39,746 nucleotides of DNA from NCBI RefSeq assembly GCF_015550425.1, contig NZ_JADNAT010000027.1:1-39746 (forward strand). The letters are read 5' to 3'. Below, piece after piece: positions 17,911 through 26,043 of this stretch (position 1 is the stretch's first letter; every line of letters starts with the position of its first letter). The notes under the pieces were generated by a model. The model had not been told where the DNA came from. It did not search any database and saw only the letters and a program-made list of their open reading frames with translations. This stretch comes from Clostridium sp. 1001275B_160808_H3. GTDB taxonomy: Bacteria; Bacillota; Clostridia; Clostridiales; Clostridiaceae. Both the position numbers and the translations under genes were made by a program.

Positions 17911-18136
17911 AATGTCCTCCCTCTTCAAGTTTATTTATATTTAATTATATTATATATATGTTTCAATTAAGAATCTATATTAATGATTTTATATATTCTT
18001 AATCCTATATAAAATATTTGCTATATTTAAGTATACATTCTTTTGCTCATCAATAAATTTAATTTCTATTAAATTTTAATTAAGTTTTCATTTTATCATT
18101 CCATTCAAAAATCCATTATTTTATAAATTTATTACT

Positions 18137-18165
18137 TTGTAAATAATAATAAAGTATCTTATAAT
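18137..18165 (+). promoter_or_regulatory. Promoter of the csd-like gene
   Basis: TTGTAA (18137-18142) and a perfect TATAAT (18160-18165) are exactly 17 bases apart, about 43 bases before the ATG. Confidence 0.7.
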
Positions 18166-18208
18166 TTTATTATAAATTTAAATTTCTATAATTTATAAGG
18201 AGTTAATC

Positions 18209-19363
18209 ATGAATATATATTTAGACAATGCTAGTACAACATTTCCCAAGCCTAAGAATGTTGTTGATTCTATATACAATTTTCTAACTAATATTGGAGG
18301 AAATCCTGGCCGCTCCAACCATAATAATGCTCTAGAAACTAATAGACTTCTATTTGAGGCAAGGGAAGTTATATCCGATTTTTTCAAGTTTGATTCTATG
18401 GAAAATGTAATATTCACCAATAATATAACTACTTCATTAAATATATTAATAAATGGATCCCTTACAACTGGAGATCATGTAATAACATCTTCTATGGAAC
18501 ATAACTCTGTTTTAAGGCCATTAGTTAATTTGAAGAATAAAGGAATAATAGAACTGGATATTGTAACTGCTGATAAATTTGGCTTTATCTCTGTTGAAGA
18601 TATTAAAAATAATATAAAACCAAATACTAAAATGGTAGTACTTAGTCAAGCATCTAATGTAATTGGTAGCATTCAACCAATTAAAGAAATTGGAGCTTTA
18701 TGTAAAAGTAGAAATATATTTTTTATATTAGATACTGCTCAAGGTGCTGGAGTATTAGACATAGATTTTACAGATGTTAACTTAAGTGCACTAGCTTTTA
18801 CTGGACATAAAAGCTTATTTGGTCCTCAAGGAATTGGTGGCTTTATAATAGATGATAGTCTTAATAACATATGCAATCCTTTCATTTTAGGAGGAACTGG
18901 AAGCTTATCTCACTCACTAGAGCAACCTGATTTTTTACCAGATAAATTTGAATCCGGTACTCTTAATATGCCTGGTATAGTAGGCTTAGTTGAAGGTATT
19001 AAATTCATTAAAACCGAAGGCATAAATGCAATTTATAATAAAAATAAATTTTTAAGAGATTATCTTGTTAGCGAAATGTCTAACATCAATGATATCATTC
19101 TTTACGAGGATATTAATAATAGCAATTACACCTCATGTGTTTCATTTAATATTAATAATATTGATACTGCTGAATTATCTTTTGCTCTTGATAATGATTT
19201 TGGTATAAAAAATAGGTCTGGTCTTCATTGTGCTCCGCTTGCACATAAAACTATAGGAAGTTTTCCATCAGGTACTGTTAGATTAAGCCTTAGTTACTTT
19301 AATGAGAAATCAGATATTAAATACACTATAGACTCCATAAACAAGATAATAAAATCAAAATAG
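18209..19363 (+). CDS. Cysteine desulfurase-like class V aminotransferase
   Basis: A 384-residue pyridoxal-phosphate enzyme of the CsdA/SufS-like group that would release sulfur (or selenium) from cysteine. PLP contacts are visible: H98 in MEHNS, D175 and Q178 in DTAQGAG, and the Schiff-base lysine K201 in FTGHKSLFG. The sulfur-accepting cysteine is C341 in SGLHCAPLAH, with the family's RxGLHC pattern. This resembles the clostridial 'cysteine desulfurase family protein' rather than IscS or NifS. GGAG precedes the ATG. No scaffold gene (iscU/sufU) is adjacent. It is head-on to replication. Its end runs into a hairpin that overlaps the yyaC ribosome-binding site. Confidence 0.88.
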   Translation: MNIYLDNASTTFPKPKNVVDSIYNFLTNIGGNPGRSNHNNALETNRLLFEAREVISDFFKFDSMENVIFTNNITTSLNILINGSLTTGDHVITSSMEHNSVLRPLVNLKNKGIIELDIVTADKFGFISVEDIKNNIKPNTKMVVLSQASNVIGSIQPIKEIGALCKSRNIFFILDTAQGAGVLDIDFTDVNLSALAFTGHKSLFGPQGIGGFIIDDSLNNICNPFILGGTGSLSHSLEQPDFLPDKFESGTLNMPGIVGLVEGIKFIKTEGINAIYNKNKFLRDYLVSEMSNINDIILYEDINNSNYTSCVSFNINNIDTAELSFALDNDFGIKNRSGLHCAPLAHKTIGSFPSGTVRLSLSYFNEKSDIKYTIDSINKIIKSK

Positions 19364-19371
19364 CCTTGAAT

Positions 19372-19415
19372 AAAAACCTCCTTTATTGTTAATAATTTCA
19401 ATAAAGGAGGTTTTT
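19372..19415 (+). terminator. Hairpin combining a terminator with the yyaC ribosome-binding site
   Basis: A 17-bp perfect stem: 19372-19388 (AAAAACCTCC...) pairs with 19399-19415 (...GGAGGTTTTT) around a 10-base loop. It looks like a strong terminator for the csd-like gene, yet its 3' arm includes AAAGGAGG (19403-19410), the only ribosome-binding site for yyaC, whose ATG is at 19418. In a read-through transcript yyaC translation would be blocked. Confidence 0.85.
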
Positions 19416-19417
19416 AT

Positions 19418-20026
19418 ATGAATGAACCAATTTCAATCGATTCATTATCGCCTAACTCTTATATAGAGATTAGGGATTATTTATATAATAATTTAAAAGA
19501 TATACTTTACTCAAACAGAGATATAATTTTCATTTGTATAGGAACTGATCGATGTACAGGTGATTCTCTTGGTCCATTGATTGGATATAAATTAAAAAAT
19601 GTTTCAAAAAATAAAATTCATATTTATGGATCATTAGAAAGTCCTATTCACTCTAAGAACCTTAATGAAATAATTAATAAAATTAATTTAAATTTTGATA
19701 ATCCTTATATTATCGCTATAGATTCATGTTTAGGAAAAATAAGTAATATAGGGAAAGTTTTTATTGATAAAAAACCACTTCAGCCTGGATTAGCCTTAAA
19801 TAAAAATTTACCCCCTATAGGAGATTTAAGCATCACAGGAATCGTAAATATTGGAGGGAACTTTGAGTTTATAGTTTTACAAAATACACGCTTATATACG
19901 GTAATGAGCTTAGCAGATTGCATATATAAGGGTATCTACCATTTTATATTGAAAGTATCAAAAGAATTTGAATATATTAATAAACCTTCTAAATTAAATT
20001 ATTTACAAAAAAATGAGAGTCTATAA
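19418..20026 (+). CDS. yyaC: Sporulation-related protein YyaC (GPR-like)
   Basis: A 202-residue member of the YyaC family, related in fold to the germination protease GPR and found near oriC in many spore formers. Matching segments are FICIGTDRCTGDSLGPLIGYK, YGSLESPIHSKNL, IAIDSCLG and the glycine-rich GDLSITGIVNIGGNFE. The exact substrate is not known. The start is fixed by AAAGGAGG eight bases upstream, but that site is buried in the preceding hairpin. The stop codon lies in the loop edge of the downstream terminator. It points towards oriC, opposite to most neighbours. Confidence 0.88.
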   Translation: MNEPISIDSLSPNSYIEIRDYLYNNLKDILYSNRDIIFICIGTDRCTGDSLGPLIGYKLKNVSKNKIHIYGSLESPIHSKNLNEIINKINLNFDNPYIIAIDSCLGKISNIGKVFIDKKPLQPGLALNKNLPPIGDLSITGIVNIGGNFEFIVLQNTRLYTVMSLADCIYKGIYHFILKVSKEFEYINKPSKLNYLQKNESL

Positions 20027-20040
20027 GACTCTCATTTTTT
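20008..20040. terminator. Bidirectional terminator between yyaC and DUF4446 genes
   Basis: AAAAAATGAGAGTCT (20008-20022) pairs with AGACTCTCATTTTTT (20026-20040) around ATA. The yyaC stop codon is within it and the stop of the convergent gene touches its edge. Confidence 0.93.
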
Positions 20041-20539
20041 ATTTTTTATTAATTGCTTCATTCAAAACATATGATTCTTCTTCAGATAACTCATATCTCG
20101 AAATTCCCTTATCAACTGGTTTTGCATATGTAGTACTATCTTGTCTTGAATAAATTCCAGTAATCAAAACGCCATCATTATATGAGTCTAGTATTGCTAT
20201 TGAAAAACTCAAATCACTTCCTACATCAGGAAATGCCTTATATCTCATTATAGCTATTTTATTTACGCAACCTTTCATTTCTTCCTTTATTACTTCACAT
20301 TTATTAAGGGCTTCGTTTGAAAACTCCATAGCTTTATCTATTTCGTCTAATTTAGAAGCTATTAGTTCTTCTAAATTTTTATTATTTACCCCTCTCATCA
20401 TTCTTCTATATTTCTTTTCAAGCTTATTTATAGATCTTATTAAATAAATTACAATTATGAAAAGTAGTAACATTATAATAAGTAATCCAATAATAATAAA
20501 TGGTGAATTTTCATTTATTACTTTAAATATATTTTCCAC
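20039..20539 (-). CDS. DUF4446 family protein
   Basis: A 166-residue protein of the DUF4446 family, usually found beside parB in Firmicutes. It has a single N-terminal membrane helix (about residues 12-36, rich in Ile/Leu), then a likely coiled coil (about 37-90), then a compact domain with RYKAFPDVGSDLSFSIAILDSYNDGVLITGIYSRQ. The GTG at 20539 is preferred to a TTG two codons earlier because GGAG lies 8 bases from it. It follows parB and the twin parS sites in the same direction, so it is probably the end of the parA-parB unit. Function is not known. Confidence 0.87.
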   Translation of the reverse strand: MENIFKVINENSPFIIIGLLIIMLLLFIIVIYLIRSINKLEKKYRRMMRGVNNKNLEELIASKLDEIDKAMEFSNEALNKCEVIKEEMKGCVNKIAIMRYKAFPDVGSDLSFSIAILDSYNDGVLITGIYSRQDSTTYAKPVDKGISRYELSEEESYVLNEAINKK

Positions 20540-20582
20540 TTTCAATACTCCTCTCTAGACCTTATAAAGAAATATCATAAAA

Positions 20583-20598
20583 TGTTTCACGTGAAACA
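20583..20598. promoter_or_regulatory. parS site 1
   Basis: TGTTTCACGTGAAACA is a perfect 16-bp palindrome matching the bacterial parS consensus, to which ParB (Spo0J) binds and from which it spreads. It lies between parB and the DUF4446 gene. Confidence 0.97.
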
Positions 20599-20616
20599 TA
20601 ATTTGCACATTTATAA

Positions 20617-20632
20617 TGTTTCACGTGAAACA
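20617..20632. promoter_or_regulatory. parS site 2
   Basis: A second identical perfect palindrome, 34 bp from the first (centre to centre). Its last base touches the parB stop codon. Confidence 0.97.
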
Positions 20633-21484
20633 TCATAAATTAATTATTTCTAGTATCCTTTGTAAATCTTCATTTGAATAATATTCTATTTCTATTTTCC
20701 CCTTATCATTTTTGTTACTAATACTCACTTTAGTTCCAAAATAATTTTGCAATTTTTCAGTTACATCCTTATAATATGGATTTATTTCTCTTGCTTTTTC
20801 CTTGTCTTTTTCCTTTTTCTCAGATCCTAAATATCTTACTAATCTTTCTAGTTCCCTAACAGATAGCTTTTCATCTATAACTTTTTGAGCTACTTCACAT
20901 TGAACTTCTGGATCCTCTATTGCTAATAAAACTCTTCCATGACCTTCTGTAATAACTTCATCAATTAAATATTGTTTTACTGTTTCACAAAGGTTAGTAA
21001 GTCTTATTACATTACTTATTGCTACTCTAGACTTTCCTACTCTTTTACTTAGCTCCTCCTGAGTTAAATTAAAATCGCTTAGTAATTTTTTGTATGCTAT
21101 AGCCTCTTCAATAGGATTTAAATCTTGTCTTTGAATATTTTCTATTAGAGATACCTCTAATATATCTTTTTCAGTTAACTCCATTATTATAGCTGGTATT
21201 TCTTTTAATCCTAATAATTTTGCAGCTCTCCATCTTCTCTCACCAGCAACTATTACATAACTATTGTTTTTTTTATTTAAAATTATAGGTTGTATTATTC
21301 CATGCTCTTTAATTGATTGAGCTAATTCTGCTATTTTTTCATCATCAAAAGCCTTTCTTGGCTGATCCTCATTACTTCTAATTAAATTCATAGATATAAC
21401 TGATGGTTTATTATTTTCTTTACTTTCATTATCATTAGGAATTAATGCACCTAATCCCTTTCCTAATGCTGATTTTTTATTCAT
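20633..21484 (-). CDS. parB: Chromosome partitioning protein ParB (Spo0J)
   Basis: ParB binds parS as a CTP-dependent clamp and directs origin segregation. The 283 residues begin with an N-terminal ParA-contact segment (KKSALGKGLGALIP). The CTP-binding region follows (GERRWRAAKLLG and ENIQRQDLNPIEEA), then the helix-turn-helix with LSKRVGKSRVAISNVIRLTNL and EGHGRVLL. The Arg and Gly in those last two stretches match the parS-specific ParB type, in contrast to the Noc paralogue at 22432-23214. The ATG has GTAGGTGAG upstream. It follows parA by 14 bases, and two parS sites abut its 3' end. Confidence 0.96.
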   Translation of the reverse strand: MNKKSALGKGLGALIPNDNESKENNKPSVISMNLIRSNEDQPRKAFDDEKIAELAQSIKEHGIIQPIILNKKNNSYVIVAGERRWRAAKLLGLKEIPAIIMELTEKDILEVSLIENIQRQDLNPIEEAIAYKKLLSDFNLTQEELSKRVGKSRVAISNVIRLTNLCETVKQYLIDEVITEGHGRVLLAIEDPEVQCEVAQKVIDEKLSVRELERLVRYLGSEKKEKDKEKAREINPYYKDVTEKLQNYFGTKVSISNKNDKGKIEIEYYSNEDLQRILEIINL

Positions 21485-21498
21485 ATTTACTCACCTAC

Positions 21499-22260
21499 TT
21501 ACTGCCTACTTAAAAACTCTTTTGTTAATGATTTATAAGATTCCGCACCCTTGCATTTTTCATCATATAGCATTATTGGTAGCCCGAAACTAGGAGCCTC
21601 TGCTAATCTTATATTTCTTGATATTTTAGTTTCATATACCTTTTCATTAAAAAAATTCTTAACTTCTTCAAGGACTTCATTACTTAAATTAGTTCTATAA
21701 TCGTACATAGTCATTACAACGCCCTCTATTTCAAGGTCCTGATTTAATGATTTTTTAACTAGTTGAATAGTGTTGATAAGTTGTCCTACTCCTTCAAGTG
21801 CATAAAATTCACATTGGATTGGTATTAATACTGATTCAACTGATGTTAATGCATTAATTGTTAGTATTCCTAATGATGGTGGACAATCTATAAAAATAAA
21901 ATCATATTCATCTTCTACTTCTTTAATTTTATTTGTTAAAATAGTCTCCCTATTCTCCTTACCTATCATTTCAACTTCTGCACCTGCTAACTCCATTGTT
22001 GACGGAGCTACAAATAAATTTTGTACTAATTCACTTTTTAATATAACCTCTCTTAATGAAGCATCTGAAGTTAATACATCATACATTGATAATTCTAAAT
22101 TCCTTTTATCTAAGCCTAACCCACTTGTTGTATTTCCTTGGGGATCTATGTCTATTGTTAATACTTTATAACCCTCCATAGCTAGATATGCGCATAAGTT
22201 TATGTTTGTAGTAGTTTTTCCAACTCCACCTTTTTGATTAAATATACAAACCTTCTTCAT
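21499..22260 (-). CDS. parA: Chromosome partitioning ATPase ParA (Soj)
   Basis: A deviant-Walker ATPase that acts with ParB in origin segregation and, in Bacillus, regulates DnaA. The 253 residues start MKKVCIFNQKGGVGKTT, with the deviant Walker A KGGVGKTT at 10-17. DIDPQGNTTSGLG and the Walker B FIFIDCPPSLG follow. Length is standard. The ribosome-binding site GGGGTG is 23 bases from the ATG, much further than elsewhere in this window, and an 8-bp stem-loop fills the gap (22265-22283). No in-frame alternative start lies between, because a TAG intervenes. Confidence 0.96.
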   Translation of the reverse strand: MKKVCIFNQKGGVGKTTTNINLCAYLAMEGYKVLTIDIDPQGNTTSGLGLDKRNLELSMYDVLTSDASLREVILKSELVQNLFVAPSTMELAGAEVEMIGKENRETILTNKIKEVEDEYDFIFIDCPPSLGILTINALTSVESVLIPIQCEFYALEGVGQLINTIQLVKKSLNQDLEIEGVVMTMYDYRTNLSNEVLEEVKNFFNEKVYETKISRNIRLAEAPSFGLPIMLYDEKCKGAESYKSLTKEFLSRQ

Positions 22261-22264
22261 ATAA

Positions 22265-22283
22265 AAGCTCTATTTTAGAGCTT
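22265..22283 (-). promoter_or_regulatory. Stem-loop between the parA ribosome-binding site and ATG
   Basis: AAGCTCTA (22265-22272) pairs with TAGAGCTT (22276-22283). In the mRNA it lies between GGGGGGTG (22291-22284) and the ATG (22260). Folding would shorten the gap from 23 to about 4 unpaired bases. The stem is followed by TTTTAT, so a weak attenuator is also possible. Confidence 0.65.
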
Positions 22284-22318
22284 CACCCCCCTTCTCATAT
22301 TAATATTATATATACTTT

Positions 22319-22342
22319 CTGTTAATATTAAAAGATTAACAG
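22319..22342. promoter_or_regulatory. Inverted repeat upstream of parA
   Basis: CTGTTAAT (22319-22326) and ATTAACAG (22335-22342) form an 8-bp perfect inverted repeat with an 8-base centre. It lies just upstream of a minus-strand TATAAT, where an operator overlapping the -35 region would be expected. Confidence 0.4.
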
Positions 22343-22389
22343 AATAAAAATTAATTAAATTAATAATCAAACTTAAATTTCTACAAAAA

Positions 22390-22427
22390 AATAAGTATAT
22401 TCTTACTAAAGTAAGAATATACTTATT
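22390..22427 (-). terminator. Terminator after noc
   Basis: A 17-bp perfect stem: 22390-22406 (AATAAGTATATTCTTAC) pairs with 22411-22427. On the minus strand seven T follow, so noc and parA are separate transcription units. Confidence 0.92.
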
Positions 22428-22431
22428 AAAA

Positions 22432-23214
22432 TTATTTTTTAGGTATAGAAACTGTTATTTGTATAAATTCTTCATCATCTTTAAATTTATATTCAGCTGG
22501 TATATTAAACTTATCAAATACTTGCTTTATAGTATTTACATATAATTTTGCTGGAAATACACTTTTAACTCTTTTCTTTTCCTTATTCTTCAACTCTTCT
22601 CCAGCTAATTTTAATAGCTCTTTATTAACCGCTTCTTCCGTGGCCTTAACATTAAGAGAATTATTTATTACTTTTTCTATAACTTTTAATTGTAATTCTT
22701 CATTTGGTAATGATAGTAATGCTCTTGCATGCCTCTCTGTTAATTTATTTTCTATACAAACCGATCTAACACTTGAACTAAGTTTTAATAATCTTAACTT
22801 ATTTGCTATAGTTGATTGCTTTTTACCCATTCTTTTTGCTAATTCATCCTGAGTAAACTTATGATCATTTATAAGATTATAATATGCCTCAGCCTCTTCT
22901 ATAAAATTTAAATCCTCTCTTTGTAAATTCTCTAACAAAGCTATTTCAGCAGATTGTGTATCAGTTATTTCAATAATATTACAAGGTACATTTTCTAATT
23001 CTGCCATTCTCGCAGCTCTCCATCTTCTTTCACCTGCTACTAATTCAAAGTTTTCTCCTCTTCTCCTAACAGTAATAGGTTGAATTATTCCATGCTCCTT
23101 TATAGATTGAGATAATTCTTCTAATGCTTCTTCGTTAAAAAATCTTCTAGGTTGATAAGTATTTGGAAATATTTTATTTACATTTATATTTGTAATTTCT
23201 CTATTCATATGCAC
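22432..23214 (-). CDS. noc: Nucleoid occlusion protein Noc (ParB paralogue)
   Basis: A ParB-family protein placed between rsmG and parA, as noc is in Bacillus. It shares the CTP-binding motifs (GERRWRAARMAE, ENLQREDLNFIEEAEAY). Its DNA-reading helices have the Noc residues: Q and K in GKKQSTIANKLRLLKL and R in TERHARALL, where ParB has R and G. A membrane-targeting N-terminus like that of Bacillus Noc is not evident. The frame is open 42 codons further upstream, but a TATAAT lies in that stretch. The GTG at 23214 has AGGGGA seven bases before it, giving 260 residues; the ATG at 23208 is an alternative. Confidence 0.88.
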   Translation of the reverse strand: MHMNREITNINVNKIFPNTYQPRRFFNEEALEELSQSIKEHGIIQPITVRRRGENFELVAGERRWRAARMAELENVPCNIIEITDTQSAEIALLENLQREDLNFIEEAEAYYNLINDHKFTQDELAKRMGKKQSTIANKLRLLKLSSSVRSVCIENKLTERHARALLSLPNEELQLKVIEKVINNSLNVKATEEAVNKELLKLAGEELKNKEKKRVKSVFPAKLYVNTIKQVFDKFNIPAEYKFKDDEEFIQITVSIPKK

Positions 23215-23418
23215 CCAACCATCCCCTATTATTCTAAGTACCATTTTATTCAATAAATTAAAAATTCTATTTTCTTCTCTAATTTCCTTCTTTTTATTAC
23301 CTAATATTATAAGACAAATTAATTTATTATAACTTAACAAATTACAAATGAACTTATATATATTAATATTTTTTTATTAATCGACTGTTTTTATTTAGAT
23401 ATATTGTAGAATTTAATT

Positions 23419-24138
23419 CTATTTTATAGGTTTTTTATTTATTGTTCCTGCTTTTCTAGGATATATTTTCGAACATTTACTTATCTTCTTAATTTCTACA
23501 ATATTATGCTTTAAATCAGACTTTTCTATATTTACCTCAATTATCTCTTTTAACTCTCCACCTAAAACTGTTATTGCTTTTTGACCATCTTTAAGCTCTT
23601 CTTCTATTGCTGGTCCTTTTAACGCTACAAAGTATCCACCACACTTTACATATGGCATACAAAACTCTGATAACACTGCCATATTTGCTACTGCTCTTGA
23701 TGTAGCGACATCAAACTTTTCTCTTAACTCCGACTTTCTTGCTCCGTCTTCTGCCCTTGAATGTATTGTAACTACATTTTTTACTCCTATACTACTAATT
23801 ACTGTATTCAAAAAATTTATTCTTTTATTTAATGAATCTAATAATGTTACTTGTACATTAGGATTCATTATAGCTATAGGTAACCCTGGGAAGCCAGCTC
23901 CTGTTCCAACATCTATTATAGTTTTAGCATTTTTAATTGCATCTGATTTAAAAGCTTTAATGCAATCTATAAAATGTTTTTTTATTACTTCTTCATCTTC
24001 TGTTATTGCAGTAAGGTTTATCTTTTCATTCCACTCTTGAAGTAATTTCATGTACTTTATAAATTGATTATATTGATGCTCTGATAATTCCATTCCTACT
24101 TCTAAAGAAGCGTCTCTCATTAATTGAAAATATTCCAT
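23419..24138 (-). CDS. rsmG: 16S rRNA m7G527 methyltransferase RsmG (GidB)
   Basis: RsmG methylates G527 of 16S rRNA (E. coli numbering) using S-adenosylmethionine; its loss gives low-level streptomycin resistance in several bacteria. The 239-residue length is normal. The SAM site is [17 protein letters not shown], followed by [35 protein letters not shown] and [10 protein letters not shown]. The ATG has TTGGAGG upstream. It follows mnmG by 17 bases in the same direction, forming the conserved mnmE-mnmG-rsmG unit. Confidence 0.97.
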   Translation of the reverse strand: MEYFQLMRDASLEVGMELSEHQYNQFIKYMKLLQEWNEKINLTAITEDEEVIKKHFIDCIKAFKSDAIKNAKTIIDVGTGAGFPGLPIAIMNPNVQVTLLDSLNKRINFLNTVISSIGVKNVVTIHSRAEDGARKSELREKFDVATSRAVANMAVLSEFCMPYVKCGGYFVALKGPAIEEELKDGQKAITVLGGELKEIIEVNIEKSDLKHNIVEIKKISKCSKIYPRKAGTINKKPIK

Positions 24139-24155
24139 AGTTCCTCCAAAGAATT

Positions 24156-26030
24156 TTATTTCTTATATTGATGTTCTAAATAAATTAATAATACAGATAT
24201 ATCAGCTGGTGACACTCCAGATATTCTTGATGCTTGCCCTATGCTTACAGGCCTAATATTAGATAACTTTTGAATAGCCTCTGTTCTTAATCCCTTTACA
24301 TCATTATATTCTAAATCATCAGGAATTAATTTTTTCTCGAACTTTTTAAACTGTCTTACTTGATCTAATTGGCTATCTATATAACCTTCATATTTAGCAA
24401 TTGTATTTATTTGTTCACCTATATCATCTTCATAGTCTGGTCTATCCGTATCTAAGCTTACTAAGCTAAAATAATCTAATTCTGGTCTTTTAATTAATTC
24501 ATAAAAACTTATAGGCTTTTTAAGTTCTGTTGATCCCATTGAAACTAAGAATTCATTTGTTTCTTTCTTATTTGTTATTTGAAGTTCCTTTAATCTCTTA
24601 ACTTCATTTTCTATATTATTTTTTCTTGTTAGGAACTTTTGATATCTTTCTTCTGTCGCAAGACCAACCTTATATCCAATTTCAGTTAATCTAAAATCAG
24701 CATTATCTTGTCTTAATAATAATCTATACTCAGCTCTTGATGTCATCATTCTATATGGCTCATTTGTACCTTTAGTAACTAAATCATCGATAAGAACACC
24801 TATATATCCATCTGATCTAGTTAGTATCATAGATTCTTCATCTTGAATCTTCAAAGCCGCATTTATTCCAGCAACTATTCCTTGTGCAGCTGCTTCTTCA
24901 TAACCTGAACTACCATTTAACTGTCCAGCTCCGTATAATCCATCAAATTCCTTAAATTCTAATGTTGGCTTTAATTGAGTCGGATCAATTGAATCATATT
25001 CTATTGCATATGCAGTTCTCATTATTTCTACATTTTCTAGTCCAGGAACAGTTCTTAACATTTGTAACTGTACATCTTCTGGAAGTGATGAAGACATTCC
25101 TCCAATATACATTTCTTGAGTATCCTCACCCTCTGGTTCTATAAATAACTGATGTCTTTCCCTATCTGGGAACCTCATAACCTTATCTTCTATTGATGGG
25201 CAATATCTTGGGCCCACCCCTTCAATTAATCCATTATACATTGGAGACCTATCAATATTCTCTTGTATTATTTTATGAGTTTCTTCACTTGTATAAGTTA
25301 ACCAACAGGAAACTTGTTCTCTAGATATATCTCCACTCATAAAGGAGAATGGAACTATTTTTTCATCTCCTGGTTGCTCTACCATTTTTGAAAAATCAAC
25401 AGATCTTTTATTTATTCTCGCTGGAGTACCAGTTTTAAATCTTCTTAATGATATTCCTAAATCAATTAATGATTGAGATAATTCATTAGCTGCTGCTAAT
25501 CCATTTGGTCCACTATTATATGTAACATCGCCTATTATTATTCTTGCTCTAAGATATGTACCTGTTGTCAATATAACGGCCTTACAACTGAAGTATCCAC
25601 CGTTCTTTGTAAGTACACCTTTAACCTTTCCATCTTCCACATCTAATTCTATTACTTCTAATTGTCTCAAACTAAGATTTTCTTGATTCTCAAGTACATT
25701 CTTCATTCTATTTTGATACTTCTTTTTATCTGCTTGCGCTCTTAAAGAATGAACTGCAGGGCCCTTTGAGGTATTTAGCATTCTTGATTGAATAAATGTG
25801 TTGTCTATATTAACCCCCATTTCTCCACCTAATGCATCTATTTCTCTTACCAAGTGTCCTTTCGCAGTACCTCCTATATTAGGATTACAAGGCATCATAG
25901 CTACAGAATCAAGATTAGTAGTACAAATTAATGTTTTTAATCCCATTCTAGCTGCTGCAAGTGCTGCTTCACAACCAGCATGACCAGCACCAACAACTAC
26001 TACATCGTATTCTCCCGCATTATATTTCAT
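24156..26030 (-). CDS. mnmG: tRNA uridine 5-carboxymethylaminomethyl modification enzyme MnmG (GidA)
   Basis: With MnmE, this FAD protein modifies wobble uridine 34 of certain tRNAs. The 624 residues from the ATG at 26030 fit the family. The FAD motif is [21 protein letters not shown]. Family signatures are [49 protein letters not shown] and [16 protein letters not shown]. An in-frame GTG eight codons earlier lies inside mnmE. AGTAGGAG, overlapping the mnmE stop, fits the ATG instead. The gap to mnmE is 13 bases. Confidence 0.97.
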   Translation of the reverse strand: MKYNAGEYDVVVVGAGHAGCEAALAAARMGLKTLICTTNLDSVAMMPCNPNIGGTAKGHLVREIDALGGEMGVNIDNTFIQSRMLNTSKGPAVHSLRAQADKKKYQNRMKNVLENQENLSLRQLEVIELDVEDGKVKGVLTKNGGYFSCKAVILTTGTYLRARIIIGDVTYNSGPNGLAAANELSQSLIDLGISLRRFKTGTPARINKRSVDFSKMVEQPGDEKIVPFSFMSGDISREQVSCWLTYTSEETHKIIQENIDRSPMYNGLIEGVGPRYCPSIEDKVMRFPDRERHQLFIEPEGEDTQEMYIGGMSSSLPEDVQLQMLRTVPGLENVEIMRTAYAIEYDSIDPTQLKPTLEFKEFDGLYGAGQLNGSSGYEEAAAQGIVAGINAALKIQDEESMILTRSDGYIGVLIDDLVTKGTNEPYRMMTSRAEYRLLLRQDNADFRLTEIGYKVGLATEERYQKFLTRKNNIENEVKRLKELQITNKKETNEFLVSMGSTELKKPISFYELIKRPELDYFSLVSLDTDRPDYEDDIGEQINTIAKYEGYIDSQLDQVRQFKKFEKKLIPDDLEYNDVKGLRTEAIQKLSNIRPVSIGQASRISGVSPADISVLLIYLEHQYKK

Positions 26031-26043
26031 ATTTATATTTCTC

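Noticed and set aside
23215..23340. Long form of Noc with 42 more residues
   Set aside because: It lacks a ribosome-binding site at its ATG and a TATAAT lies within it. Kept only as an alternative because of its hydrophobic residues.
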